47,982 nt of DNA from Acidisoma silvae (GCF_020618775.1 NZ_JAESVB010000023.1:1-47982), one strand, 5' to 3'. Positions 1 to 8,814 are shown, counted from the stretch's first letter. Program-made: numbers and translations. The notes: generated by a model not told the origin, from the sequence alone.

Positions 1-198
1 TCCGTCTGTCGTTGTAGGGTGTCCACCATGAGCCCTAGAGCTTGGTTCAGGAGCGCCTGCCCGCTCTCGAGCGCTTTGAGACGGGTGGCAATTTGGTCGA
101 CAGGACCAGTTAATGGCAAGGGTATCTCCGGAGATGACAGAACATCGTCTGCGGCTCGATCGGCACCGTAACGCGGCCCTGAAGGGGCCGCAACCAAG
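1..198 (-). CDS. Open frame, unknown, cut by window start
   Basis: The minus strand stays open from about 230 down to base 1 in one frame. The readable part contains the stretch VDQIATRLKALESGQALL, rich in heptad-like Leu/Ala/Glu and possibly a short coiled coil. I see no ATG in a sensible place; a TTG near 198 is the only candidate start within the open stretch that has plausible protein downstream. The carboxyl end lies outside the window. I do not recognise a family. The frame runs across the hairpins at 173-213, which argues against the upstream part being coding. Whether this is a real gene is uncertain. Confidence 0.22.
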
Positions 199-213
199 CA
201 CCCGCTAGGGTGC
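173..213. other. Two adjacent hairpins
   Basis: GCGGCCC at 173-179 pairs with GGGCCGC at 185-191 around a 5-nt loop. GCACCC at 198-203 pairs with GGGTGC at 208-213 around GCTA. A T-rich run follows at 237-242 on the plus strand. This could be a terminator for a plus-strand transcript or structured DNA beside the repeat array that follows. The pairing is seen directly; the role is inference. Confidence 0.4.
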
Positions 214-263
214 CTTGGTCTGTTACAGATAGACCCTTTTTTCAAAGACGGTAGGATTCGGAT

Positions 264-359
264 TTGAGTTAACGAACGAGTTATCAAATGAGTTAGCAGA
301 TGCGTTAACCGATGAGTTAACGAATGTCACAACAAATGAGTTAACGGCGATTAACTACG
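264..359 (+). repeat. 12-bp-period tandem repeat array (iteron-like)
   Basis: Eight consecutive 12-bp units follow one another without gaps. The consensus is close to ATGAGTTAACGA; unit starts are 264, 276, 288, 300, 312, 324, 336 and 348. Units 1, 5 and 7 are nearly identical, and units 6 and 8 are diverged. The GTTAAC core is palindromic. Read as protein the array would give a four-residue repeat of the Asn-Glu-Leu-Thr type, but that frame has no start codon after the stop at 230-232 and ends at 417-419. Regular short direct repeats of this kind are typical of protein-binding iterons at plasmid replication or partition sites. No replication gene is visible here, so that role is inference. 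Confidence 0.7.
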
Positions 360-392
360 AGATTGACGAAAGGTTTATCGTGGCCAGGTTAA

Positions 393-591
393 ACCGAGCA
401 GACGATACTTGCTCGTAGACGCTTTAGCCGCCACATTTTCTCGGCAATGCCGTTGAAACGCCAGCCGACACGCGATGAAATTGAAAGTCTCGCAAACGAG
501 TTTCGCCCACTCTGGCGAAATGGCGATGTCGTGCGTCCTTGGCTTCGTCGACACGCCGAGACTTTGAAAGCACTCATCCTGATAGGTTGGT
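393..591 (+). pseudogene. Unknown gene fragment truncated by the ISL3 element
   Basis: A plus-strand frame is open from 393 and has its first ATG at 447. It encodes about 48 residues of protein-like composition (RDEIESLANEFRPLWRNGDV is part of it) before running into the outer end of the insertion element at about 592, where it stops 21 bases later. I recognise no domain. No clear ribosome binding site precedes the ATG. It lies directly after the 12-bp repeat array, so it may be what is left of a gene controlled from those repeats. The loss of its 3' part at the element boundary is seen in the sequence; gene identity is unknown. Confidence 0.3.
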
Positions 592-637
592 TGTTGATTT
601 TCGCCGAGATCTAGGCTCTTCCGCATAAAGCGTGCAG
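592..637. repeat. Left terminal inverted repeat of ISL3 element
   Basis: The inner 24 bp (614-637) are an exact inverted copy of 2322-2345. The outer 22 bp match the right end at most positions (TGTTGATTT and GAGATCT are shared). Confidence 0.85.
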
Positions 638-646
638 ATCGACTGG

Positions 647-2355
647 CTAGTTTGCATGAAGGATCCGGGCACGTAGGAGTTGGAATCCAGCGCGGCCATA
701 CATGGTGCGCTTGATCATCTTCAGCTTGTTAATCTGACCTTCGACCGGACTGGTGGTCCAAGGTGTGGCAAGCGCGTTCTTGATGGCACTGAGATCGCGC
801 CGGAAGCCCATTGCGAATTTGGCCAACAGCGTTCGCTCGCCGATATCAAGTAGGCTGTTGAGGCTCGCTTTCGTCTTCTTGCGCAGAAGCAGGTCCATAG
901 CCTTGACCCAGCGGGAAGTCGCAGCAAGCGCGGGTTCGGCCGCGAGGAACCTGGCCACACACTCGCGCTCCGTCACGGACTGACGCGTGGGAGAGGTCAG
1001 CAGCAGACGTGCTAGCCGTCTTCCCAGTGGCACAGATCGGTGTGACGCATCGGCATGTTCTTGTGCCAAGGCACGAGGCTTTTCGAACCATTGGTAGACA
1101 ACGCTGCGCTGTCCATCAAAACCAAGGGCAACCAGTTCACGCCAAAGCGGAGAGATATTGCGGCATCCCTCTGCCGTTCGCCTGTGAAGATACGCGGCGT
1201 GGTCATCAACGATGCTGGATCTCTGCGCGTGCGTCCAATTTGGGGCGTGCCCTCGCTGTAGCCAACGCCGCACGGTCTTTCGCTCCATTCCAAGGTGGCG
1301 GCCGATCGCTTGGTGAGAAACACCGTGAGCCTTAAGGGTTTTAACTTCCTCAAATAGCTTGCCCCTGCGGATGGTCGCGGCTTGCGTGGCCGGTTGAGAG
1401 AGGGTTCGCGGTCTGCCCACTCGCCGGATTCCATCTCGCCCTATATCATCAGGTTGAGGGCGCGGATAAAGTTCGGCAGCGATGCGCTTAGCACGCCACT
1501 ATGGCGATCAATCAAAGCGAGAAACGCGTCTGAAAGATTGCGCAGGATATGCAACCGATCCGAGACCTGGATTGCGCTCGGCGCGCCCTGGCGAATGCCA
1601 TCGGCATAAGCGCCAGCCCGATCACGTGCAACGACCTCGACGCCAGGATTGTCGCGAAGCCAACATGCTAGCGTCTCAGAGTGGCGATCAGGCAGGAGAT
1701 CGACCACTTTGTTTTGCTCGAGATCGACGAGGATGGTGCCGTAGCGGCGCCCACGACGCCACGCCCAGTCATCAACGCCCAGAACGCGCGGCGGCCCGTG
1801 GTCGCCGATAGCCGGCCGTGGGCAGGCAATTCTTCGACCCAGGGTGTCAGCACTAACCGGGCAGGATATGCGGTCGGCCATGCGCGCACCTGCAGAACCG
1901 CCGAGTGCAAAAGCGATATATCGCTGAAGATCGACAAGGCGACTTGTGTGCCTGCCGCGTCGGGCAGCCGCATCGTCGAGAGGCTCCGCAAATGTGCGAC
2001 GCGCGCACGCCGTGTGCGAACACCGAAACCGTCGTGCTGAAACAGCCAAGATCGTCGGACGTCCCTGCCACGGCAGATCAGAGAGACTGCGCCGATAACG
2101 ACTGTGGACCTGTTGCGATGGATTGCCGTAGTCTGGACAACACGCGGATCTTGCCCGCGATTCAACTTCAATCACGATACTGTCCGGACCAGTCGCCACT
2201 CGACAAAGCGCCAAGCCTTTAGGGATTTGGAGAGGGCGAGATATAGACACAGCTTGCGAGATCCGGAAACAGTGCGAATCCCCATGCTGTGGCAAATTTG
2301 AGAGCTCAGTACAAGCTCTACCTGCACGCTTTATGCGGAAGAGCCCAGATCTCAA
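647..2355 (-). pseudogene. ISL3-family transposase, frameshifted
   Basis: DDE transposase of the ISL3 family in two frames. The amino half (2355 to 1441) contains a zinc-finger-like region followed by HSRYRRSLSDLPWQGR, then VLGVDDWAWRRGRRYGTILV with the conserved Asp and the DLLPDRHSETLACWL block. It stops at 1441. The carboxyl half resumes in another frame at about 1420 with a helix-turn-helix (GVSHQAIGRHLGMERKTVRR), then the WRELVALGF block and the family's typical end, PVEGQINKLKMIKRTMYGRA, at 647. A single-base indel near 1441-1500 explains the break. The second Cys of the usual C-x-x-C motif is Tyr (CCPDYG). The product is probably inactive unless frameshifting restores it. Confidence 0.85.
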
Positions 2356-2367
2356 CGGAAATCAACA
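2322..2367. repeat. Right terminal inverted repeat of ISL3 element
   Basis: Inverted partner of 592-637. The inner 24 bp are identical, and the outer 22 bp are similar and end in ATCAACA. Confidence 0.85.
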
Positions 2368-3070
2368 TTCGACAATTCGGCGGCGAAGAACTTCAGTCAG
2401 TCGCCTAGCCCAAGCGATAGCGACGTCTAACGCTGGTTCAGCTGCCAACATTTGAGAGATGAATATCCGCTCCTCGGCGTTCATCCCTGCTCTAGTTGTC
2501 ATAAGGAGACGCGCCAGCCGATAGCCAGTGGGGACTGGCCGACTTGGTGGCAGGCTTGTTCCATCGTGTTCCTGGACTGCGCCGCGATGGTTGGCTGCCC
2601 AATCTCGAACAATGGTTGGACGCCCCCGGAATCCGAGATCACGAAGTTCACGCCAGAGTTGGGTCGCGTTGCGGCAGCCTTCACTCCAGCGGCGACCGAG
2701 TATCGGTTTAAATGGATCCAGCATGCTGTCGCCACTCGGCTGCTTCCACAGAGGAGCCTGCCCGAGCTGAGTGCGTCTGGACGGGGTCTGGCAGCTCGGA
2801 CAATTGGCCCAGGCAGCTTTTGGAACCGCCGCGATAAAGCCGCGAGTAGATGTTGGCAGCACACACGTCACCCGAAGCGACCGCGGGACGAAAGAGAGCA
2901 AGGCGGATGACACGAGCTCGACCACCATGGACGTGGGTCCATGTGTCTCCTCTATCTGGTCTCACAGTACAAGCTCAACAGCACGGAAAGTGCGGGAGAA
3001 CCCGAAAGCTCCACACATATTGCGCCAGGCCCCCACAATATGAGGAAGAGCCTATCTGGGAAAATCGACA
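2368..3070 (-). mobile_element. Second ISL3-family remnant, internally deleted
   Basis: The minus strand holds the amino end of an ISL3 transposase (a C-x-x-C region, ANCPSCQTPSRRT) joined abruptly to a carboxyl-half block (DPFKPILGRRWSEGCRN, then WRELRDLGF and WARRLTEVLRRR). The whole catalytic middle is missing and the frame ends at 2362, where the neighbouring ISL3 element begins. The right end is recognisable at about 3029-3052 (TATGAGGAAGAGCC, close to the intact ISL3 end), with the outer motif up to about 3070. This outer end overlaps the last codons of the ABC ATPase gene at 3052. Confidence 0.7.
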
Positions 3071-4587
3071 CCTGCGATATTAGTTTGGGAAACGCGGCTG
3101 ATCGCCGAAAGCAACTTGGCCCGGTCCAAATCGGCACGCGAAATCGGCGGCCCGGCCGAACCTGCCGTCATGACGACGACACGATCGGCAAGACCAAGTA
3201 TCTCATCGAGATCATCGGAGATCAGAACGACCGTTGCTCCTTCCTCCGCCGCGAGCAGGATGAGCTTGTGCAGCTCTGCTTTTGCACCAATATCCACTCC
3301 TGCGGTCGGCTGATCCAGGATCATGACCCGAGGACGAGCTGCTACGGCACGCGCGAGCAGCACCTTCTGCGCATTGCCGCCGCTGAGCGTACCGACCGGC
3401 TTTTCACGCACGGGCGGATGGATGCGAAAGCTGCCTATCAGCCTCTCCACCATCTGCCGCTGCGCCCGGCGTCTGATGATCCCGTATCGCGACAGAATCT
3501 TGCCGAGCGCCGTGACCTCCATATTGGCCTCCACACTTGCCGCCAGCGCCAGACCCGAAATCTTGCGGTCTTCTGGCACCATCACCAGGCCTGCGGCGGC
3601 GGAGCGCTGCGGTGAGCGGCGCGTGATCGCGCGTCCGTCGATGCGCAAGGTGCCGTTACTCACCACATCGCCGACCATCGCTCGCGCGAGGCGGGTGCGG
3701 CCCGAGCCAACCAGCCCCGCTAGTCCCAGAATCTCCCCCGCAGCCAAGGTCAGAGACACGCCGGGACGCCCGGAGACCGAAAGATGATCCAATTCCAGCA
3801 CGGGCGGACCCGACTGGGTTTGCTTGGCATTGCGCCGCCCGGGCCGTTGATCCAGCACGATATCCGTATGGCCGACGAGCAAATGCGCCAGATCATCGAC
3901 GGTGTAATGCGCGACCGCTTTCGTCTCTACCACCCTTCCGTCGCGCATGATGGTGATGCGATCGGCAATGTCGCGCACCTCATCAAGGAAATGGCTGATA
4001 TAGATGATGCCGACGCCGCGTTCCCGCCCCATCCTTCGCATGACGGCAAACAGATGTGCCCGTTCCGCCGGGGCCAGGCGTGCGGTCGGCTCATCCATGA
4101 TCAGGATACGTACGTCTTGCGAGCAGGCACGCACGATTTCCGTCAATTGCTGCGCCGCCACACCCAGCCTGCGAATTGGCCGATCCATCGGCAGGTCGAT
4201 GCCGAGAGATGCCGCCTCGCGCGCTGAACGCTCACGCAAGGCACGATGCGGCATCAACCCAGGCCAAGGCCCTTTCGGCTCCCGCCCGAGAGCAATATTG
4301 GCGGCGACCGACATGTCCGGAACGAGCGCGAAATCCTGGTAGATGATGGCAACACCCTGAGCCAGCGCCTCGGCCGGCGTATGAAAAGCCGAGAGGCGCC
4401 CTTCGATCAGTATCTCGCCGCTATAATCGGCGAAATTGCCAGCCAGAGTCTTCATCAGGGTGCTTTTGCCGGCGCCATTATGGCCGATCAGCGCATGGAT
4501 TTCGCCAGCAGCGACGGAGAAGTCGACGCCATGCAGCACCGGACCTGCGGCAAAGCTCTTTGCAATATTCCGCATCTCCAGAAGCAT
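3052..4587 (-). CDS. Sugar ABC importer, double ATPase (RbsA/MglA type)
   Basis: This 511-residue protein carries two nucleotide-binding domains and energises import through the permease and binding protein encoded just upstream in the operon. Domain 1 has Walker A GHNGAGKST at 35-43 and Walker B ILIMDEPT at 161-168. Domain 2 has the degenerate Walker A usual for the family (GLVGSGRT, near 291-298), LSGGNAQK at 401-408 and VMILDQPT at 421-428, with Gln in place of the usual Glu. It is the last gene of the operon, 26 bp after the binding protein. The final codons, including the TAG stop, overlap the outer end of an ISL3 remnant, so the last five or six residues (VDFPR) are probably not original. 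ATPase identity is clear; substrate is unknown. Confidence 0.92.
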   Translation of the reverse strand: MLLEMRNIAKSFAAGPVLHGVDFSVAAGEIHALIGHNGAGKSTLMKTLAGNFADYSGEILIEGRLSAFHTPAEALAQGVAIIYQDFALVPDMSVAANIALGREPKGPWPGLMPHRALRERSAREAASLGIDLPMDRPIRRLGVAAQQLTEIVRACSQDVRILIMDEPTARLAPAERAHLFAVMRRMGRERGVGIIYISHFLDEVRDIADRITIMRDGRVVETKAVAHYTVDDLAHLLVGHTDIVLDQRPGRRNAKQTQSGPPVLELDHLSVSGRPGVSLTLAAGEILGLAGLVGSGRTRLARAMVGDVVSNGTLRIDGRAITRRSPQRSAAAGLVMVPEDRKISGLALAASVEANMEVTALGKILSRYGIIRRRAQRQMVERLIGSFRIHPPVREKPVGTLSGGNAQKVLLARAVAARPRVMILDQPTAGVDIGAKAELHKLILLAAEEGATVVLISDDLDEILGLADRVVVMTAGSAGPPISRADLDRAKLLSAISRVSQTNIAGVDFPR

Positions 4588-4613
4588 GGCGCTGTCCTAT
4601 GCCCGATCGGCGC

Positions 4614-5570
4614 TCAACCGCCCCAGGCGGCTGGCATGGACGCGACATTGGCCTTGGTGATGATCGGCAGCGGCAGATAGTGATCCGGCTGCGGCACCTG
4701 GGACTGCTTGCCGTCCAACCAGGCTACAGCGTCGATGATCGCATACTTGCCTTGCGGCGCCGGGTCCTGGTCGACCGTGCCATAGACCGTGCCCTGGATG
4801 ATGGCATTGCGCACGTCGGCAGGATAATCGCCCATGATAAATTTCACGTCTGTGCGGCCACTGCGCGCAGCGAAGCTGGCACCATTCACACCTTCCGGCC
4901 CTTGGTCGATGATCGCGTCCAGCGTCCCTTGCGGATAGCGGCTGAGGAAATCCTGCGTAATGCCGAGCGCTTTCGCGTTATCCCAATCCGCCGCCTGACG
5001 CCCCACGATGGTGATGCCCGGATATTTCTTTAATGTGTCCATCAGCCCTGCCTCACGCGCCAGCTGCGCGGAGGTGCCGAGCTTTCCGAGAATATAGGCA
5101 ATCTTGCCCTTGCCGCCTAAAGCTTGAGCGAGAAGATCCCCCTGACGCTGACCAAACACATAGTCATCGACGCCGACATAGGTGATGACCTTGGCACCGG
5201 TACTGGTATCCGCCTTGGTATTGACTGCCATGACCGGAACATTGGCGGCATTCGCCTGCCGAATGACCGGGACGATGCCGCGCGGATCGCTCGGCGCGAT
5301 CAGGATCATATCGACCTGCTGCGCGATGAACTGCTCGACGATCGATATCTGCGCTGACAGATCACCATTGCCGCTCTGGATATCGAGGCTGACATTGTTG
5401 GCCGCCGCCGTCTCCTTCGCCAGCTTGATCAGATTCGAGTAGAAGGGGACCGACGTATTCCAGATCATGAAGCCGATGCGTCGCTTGGCCGCAAAGGCTT
5501 TCCCCGTCACACCTAGAAGTCCGGCCGCCGCCAGGCCGCCTAGAACCAGCCGTCGCTGTAAACGCATCAT
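4614..5570 (-). CDS. Periplasmic sugar-binding protein (RbsB type)
   Basis: A 318-residue type I periplasmic binding protein (Peripla_BP_4 family) that delivers substrate to the adjacent RbsC/RbsA-type importer. A signal peptide covers about the first 27 residues (basic start, hydrophobic LVLGGLAAAGLLGV, then KAFA before the mature AKRRIGF). The start at 5570 is chosen because GGGAGGAAATC directly precedes ATG; the frame extends upstream to 5633 but those residues do not look like a signal peptide. It lies 28 bp after the permease and 26 bp before the ATPase. It is one of three binding proteins in the operon; the others are at 13208 and 16938. Confidence 0.9.
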   Translation of the reverse strand: MMRLQRRLVLGGLAAAGLLGVTGKAFAAKRRIGFMIWNTSVPFYSNLIKLAKETAAANNVSLDIQSGNGDLSAQISIVEQFIAQQVDMILIAPSDPRGIVPVIRQANAANVPVMAVNTKADTSTGAKVITYVGVDDYVFGQRQGDLLAQALGGKGKIAYILGKLGTSAQLAREAGLMDTLKKYPGITIVGRQAADWDNAKALGITQDFLSRYPQGTLDAIIDQGPEGVNGASFAARSGRTDVKFIMGDYPADVRNAIIQGTVYGTVDQDPAPQGKYAIIDAVAWLDGKQSQVPQPDHYLPLPIITKANVASMPAAWGG

Positions 5571-5598
5571 GATTTCCTCCCTTGTTCTTATTTGAAAT

Positions 5599-6588
5599 TT
5601 ATCGCCGCTCGCTTTGGCGGCGCTGATAGGCATCGACGCCGACCGCTACCAGAATCACGGCCCCCGTCACCGCAGGCTGCCAGAACGGCGAGATGCCCAA
5701 GAGGTTCAAGGCATTCGCGATGATCCCCAGCAGCAGCGTGCCGAGGATAGCGCCGCTGACGCGCCCGACGCCGCCGCTGAGCGGCACGCCGCCGACGACG
5801 ACAGCCGCGATGGCACTCAACGGCCAATCGGTAGCGCTCGCCGGCTGGCCGATGGTCGTCTCTCCCAGCAGAACGATGCCGGCGACACCGGCCAGCAGCC
5901 CGCCGATGCCGTAGGTCGCAATCGTCACCCGATCGACATTGATGCCGGCGAGGCGCGCGGCCGTACGATTGCCGCCGACGATGTAGATGTAATGGCCAAA
6001 GGTCGTGAACCGCAAAAGTGCCCAGACTAGAAGGGCGATGATCGCAAAGATCAAAGTCGGCACCGGCAAGGGCCCGATCTTGCCCAGACCGAGAAAGGTG
6101 AAGGATTCCGGCACGCCATAGATAGGCTGCGCCGCCGTGCCGACGAAAAGAAAGCCCGTCACCAGAACCTGCGTCGCAAGCGTCGCAACGAAGGCATTGA
6201 TGCCGATCTTGGCGATGCAGAAACCGTTGACGAGCCCGACGACAAGACCCAGCAGCAGGCCGGCCGCAATACCTGCAACCATCGAAACATGCACGATCAG
6301 CGCCGCCGCGACGACGGATGACATGGCACCCACCGCCCCCACCGACAGATCAAAGCCAGCGAGGATGATCATCAGCAACATGCCGCAGGCGACGATGCCG
6401 ATGATCGAATTCCGCTGCAGGACATTCGACAGATTGGCGACCGTCGCGAAATGCGGCACCGTCAGCGAGAAGATCAAAAGCAAAGTGACGAAAATCCCGA
6501 GCAGGGCGAAGTTGCCGGCTCGCGCCCAACCGGCAACCACCACCGACAAAATCCCTGACTTTCCGCCAGAATGCTGCATCGAGACCAT
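5599..6588 (-). CDS. Sugar ABC permease (RbsC type)
   Basis: Inner-membrane permease of the BPD_transp_2 family, about 329 residues with eight or more hydrophobic segments. Family landmarks are the GMLLMIILAGFDLSVGAVGA block and the GINVDRVTIATYGIGG loop that contacts the ATPase. Two ATG codons, at 6588 and 6579, are possible starts. The first begins 10 bp after the stop of the upstream lactonase-like gene and has AAGG very close; the second has better spacing. It forms an importer with the binding protein (4614) and ATPase (3052). Confidence 0.9.
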   Translation of the reverse strand: MVSMQHSGGKSGILSVVVAGWARAGNFALLGIFVTLLLIFSLTVPHFATVANLSNVLQRNSIIGIVACGMLLMIILAGFDLSVGAVGAMSSVVAAALIVHVSMVAGIAAGLLLGLVVGLVNGFCIAKIGINAFVATLATQVLVTGFLFVGTAAQPIYGVPESFTFLGLGKIGPLPVPTLIFAIIALLVWALLRFTTFGHYIYIVGGNRTAARLAGINVDRVTIATYGIGGLLAGVAGIVLLGETTIGQPASATDWPLSAIAAVVVGGVPLSGGVGRVSGAILGTLLLGIIANALNLLGISPFWQPAVTGAVILVAVGVDAYQRRQSERR

Positions 6589-6598
6589 GGCCTTGCGA

Positions 6599-7390
6599 TC
6601 ACTCGTAGAATTCTGGGGCATGCTTGAACTCGGCCCAATCTTCGGGGTCATGCAGCATCCAGATCGGCGCATCCAGGCTATGCGCCAATTGCTTCAGCTT
6701 GCGGATGGACCTGACGGATTCGAGTGTATTCCAGTCGGAGGGCATCGGCTTGTCCGAATGCAGGCCGGACCGCAGATGCGCGGTATCCGCCGCCAGGATG
6801 ATCGTCCGGCTGGCCAGACGCACCACGAGGCTGGCATTGCCAGGACTATGACCAGGCAGGTGGATGAATCGCAAGCTGCCGTCGCCGAAGAAATCGTAGT
6901 CGGCGCTTTCGACCTCCGTCCAATCGAAACCGAGCGTCGGGTCGATATCTTCCGCCCGGTATTGCGGCGAGGCCGGCAAGGGCCAGCGGGAATAAGCGAT
7001 CTCGCCGCTCATGATGAAGAACTTCGCCTGCGGAAAGAGATACATGCCGCCGGTATGATCCCAATGGAGATGGGACATGATGACATAGTCGATGTCGGAG
7101 GTCTTGAATCCCAAGGCTTCAAGTTGCCGGTCGATTCTATGCTCGGGCTTCAGGGTAATGCCGAGCCTGGTTGCCATATCGCCATAGACGGTTGCCGCAT
7201 TCTCAGCCGCTGCCGGAACCAGACCGGTATCCAGCAGCACCAGCCCCCGCTCATGCTCGATCAGGAAGGCCGGGCAAGGAATCGTCACCGGCCCCTTTTC
7301 GCCCACGACCAAGGCACTGCGGTCATCCTGCAGATAGCCATTCTCCAGCGCCCATAGGCGCTTCGCGAAACCCGGCTGTTTGACTGGCAT
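6599..7390 (-). CDS. Metallo-beta-lactamase-fold lactonase-like hydrolase
   Basis: This 263-residue enzyme belongs to the metallo-beta-lactamase fold and resembles N-acyl-homoserine lactonase and gamma-butyrolactonase (AttM/BlcC) proteins in length and motif order. The zinc-binding H-x-H-x-D-H motif is HLHWDH at 107-112; a further His lies in HLPGHSPGNA, an Asp in AADTAH and a His in LHDPED, so the metal site looks complete. No signal peptide is seen, so it is probably cytoplasmic. It sits between an MFS carrier (23 bp upstream) and an ABC permease (10 bp downstream). In an operon with a gluconolactonase and an amidohydrolase, hydrolysis of an imported lactone is the likely job. Quorum-signal degradation is possible but less supported by context. 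Confidence 0.8.
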   Translation of the reverse strand: MPVKQPGFAKRLWALENGYLQDDRSALVVGEKGPVTIPCPAFLIEHERGLVLLDTGLVPAAAENAATVYGDMATRLGITLKPEHRIDRQLEALGFKTSDIDYVIMSHLHWDHTGGMYLFPQAKFFIMSGEIAYSRWPLPASPQYRAEDIDPTLGFDWTEVESADYDFFGDGSLRFIHLPGHSPGNASLVVRLASRTIILAADTAHLRSGLHSDKPMPSDWNTLESVRSIRKLKQLAHSLDAPIWMLHDPEDWAEFKHAPEFYE

Positions 7391-7413
7391 CGCACGACCT
7401 CCCTTATGTTGAT

Positions 7414-8814
7414 TTATTGACCGCTGCGCAGGCAGGAGACTCGGCTGACCAAGGCCCGATCCAGATGGATGAAGGGGCCAGTCGTCTCCCTTGTGAACAA
7501 GGCCATGAGCACAGCCGCCAGCACCATGACGCCAGCGAGCAGATACAGGCTGATCATGAAACCGGTTGGCGAGCTATAGCCACCGCCCGCCTGGATGATG
7601 TAGCCCACCGCGATCGTGCCGAGGCCGCCCAGGGCCGCACCGCCCATATTGAGGCCATTGGCGATTGCGACCGCACCCTTCTCGGTGGAGTCGGAGGAAA
7701 TAGCGTAAAGAGCCGGATAGACGCCGTTGATCGCCATGCCGATAAAGAGCTGGATCGCGATCATGATGCCTACGCTCGTCCCGATATAGCGGAAAAGCAT
7801 ATAGGCGACTGCAAGCCAAATGCACATCGCGACCATACTGTATTTGCGGCCGAACCGATCCGCGATCAGGCCCCAGACAATCTGCCCAATGCCGCCGGTG
7901 ATGGTGAAGATCACGGAATAGGCGGCAACTTTCGCCATCGGGTAATGCGCGACGAAAGCCAGATACAGCGGCAGCCAGAAGCCGAGCCCGTAATAGCTGA
8001 AATTGCAAAGCCCGCAGACCAGTGACGAGACGAGAATATTGGGGTTGCGCAGCGCGCGCCCGAAAGCGCCGGGCGCGGCATGCAGCACGCTGCCGTCCGT
8101 CGTTTCGATCAGCGGCGGCGTCAGGCCGCGGGCCTTGGTGTCATCAACGAAGGCTGCATAATTGCGCGGCGTCGCGAAGCGCCAATAGATGATCAGAAGC
8201 GGTACCAGAATCCAAGGCAGGATCAGAAACACCAGCCGCCAGGCATGATCGCCGAAGATAGAGAGCACGGCGGAGATCGCCAGACCGCCCAGCAGAGAGC
8301 CCCAGGGAAAGGCCGTGTGATGTAGGCCTTGCGCGAAGCCGCGCTGCTCTACCGGCCACCATTCCGCCACCGCCGTCACCTCCGCCGTCTCGCCGATGCC
8401 GCTAGCGAGGTTCTTGACGAGCTGGAAGGCGAAGATGGCGCCGAAGGTCGTCGTCAGCGGCCCAATGCCGGTCAGGATCGTGAAGACGAAATAGCAAAGA
8501 GCGATCGGCAGATGCCGGTATTTGCGGGCCCAGCCATGGCCGCCCCGATCCAGCCAAGGCGCCAGCCCCGTGCCGGAGACGCTGAGCGCGATCATCAGAA
8601 TGCCGGAATAGAGACCCATCCGCGAGGCATCGAGATGGAATTCCTTGACGAAGGATGGCTGCAGAATCTGAAACCACTGCCGCATATTGGTATTCATGGC
8701 ATAGATGGACCAAAGACAGCCCATCGCCGCCCAGGACCAGGAACTGCCGAAGACACGGCCGGCGCTTGCCCCGGCGCGTGGGGCCGCCAAGCCTGTCACC
8801 TCCCTATCCGGCAT
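7414..8814 (-). CDS. MFS transporter
   Basis: Major facilitator superfamily carrier of about 466 residues with twelve predicted hydrophobic segments. The loop motif LIADRFGRKYS between segments 8 and 9 is the standard MFS signature. Organic acid or sugar acid uptake is plausible from context. Starts at 8823 and 8814 are both ATG; the second has AGAGGG at a good distance, while the first has it immediately adjacent. It follows the amidohydrolase by 81 bp and precedes the lactonase-like gene by 23 bp, so it belongs to the same operon. It gives the island a proton-driven route in addition to its ABC importers. Substrate not determinable. Confidence 0.85.
   Translation of the reverse strand: MPDREVTGLAAPRAGASAGRVFGSSWSWAAMGCLWSIYAMNTNMRQWFQILQPSFVKEFHLDASRMGLYSGILMIALSVSGTGLAPWLDRGGHGWARKYRHLPIALCYFVFTILTGIGPLTTTFGAIFAFQLVKNLASGIGETAEVTAVAEWWPVEQRGFAQGLHHTAFPWGSLLGGLAISAVLSIFGDHAWRLVFLILPWILVPLLIIYWRFATPRNYAAFVDDTKARGLTPPLIETTDGSVLHAAPGAFGRALRNPNILVSSLVCGLCNFSYYGLGFWLPLYLAFVAHYPMAKVAAYSVIFTITGGIGQIVWGLIADRFGRKYSMVAMCIWLAVAYMLFRYIGTSVGIMIAIQLFIGMAINGVYPALYAISSDSTEKGAVAIANGLNMGGAALGGLGTIAVGYIIQAGGGYSSPTGFMISLYLLAGVMVLAAVLMALFTRETTGPFIHLDRALVSRVSCLRSGQ

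Larger units (their letters stand above)
592..2367 (-). mobile_element. ISL3-family insertion element with long terminal inverted repeats
   Basis: The core ends are perfect 24-bp inverted repeats at 614-637 and 2322-2345, starting GGCTCTTCCGCATAAAG, the usual ISL3 pattern. The match continues outward for about 22 more bases on each side (592-613 and 2346-2367), both reading TGTTGATTT then GAGATCT towards the core, so the full terminal repeat is about 46 bp. The AGATCT beside each core is itself palindromic, so it should not be read as a target duplication; I find none at the outer boundary. The element carries a frameshifted transposase on the minus strand. It abuts a second ISL3 remnant on its right. 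Confidence 0.85.

Noticed and set aside
264-359. CRISPR array reading of the 12-bp repeats
   Set aside because: Units abut without spacers and are far too short; no cas gene is present.
375-626. Minus-strand 83-codon frame starting in the ISL3 end
   Set aside because: Its start lies in the IS terminal repeat and the plus-strand frame over the same bases looks more protein-like.
607-2352. AGATCT on both sides of the ISL3 core as a target duplication
   Set aside because: AGATCT is palindromic and sits inside an extended inverted repeat shared with other ISL3 ends, so it does not show a duplication.
6137-7357. Plus-strand 406-codon frame opposite the permease and lactonase-like genes
   Set aside because: It is antisense to two genes with clear motifs and has no recognisable protein features; typical of high-GC shadow frames.
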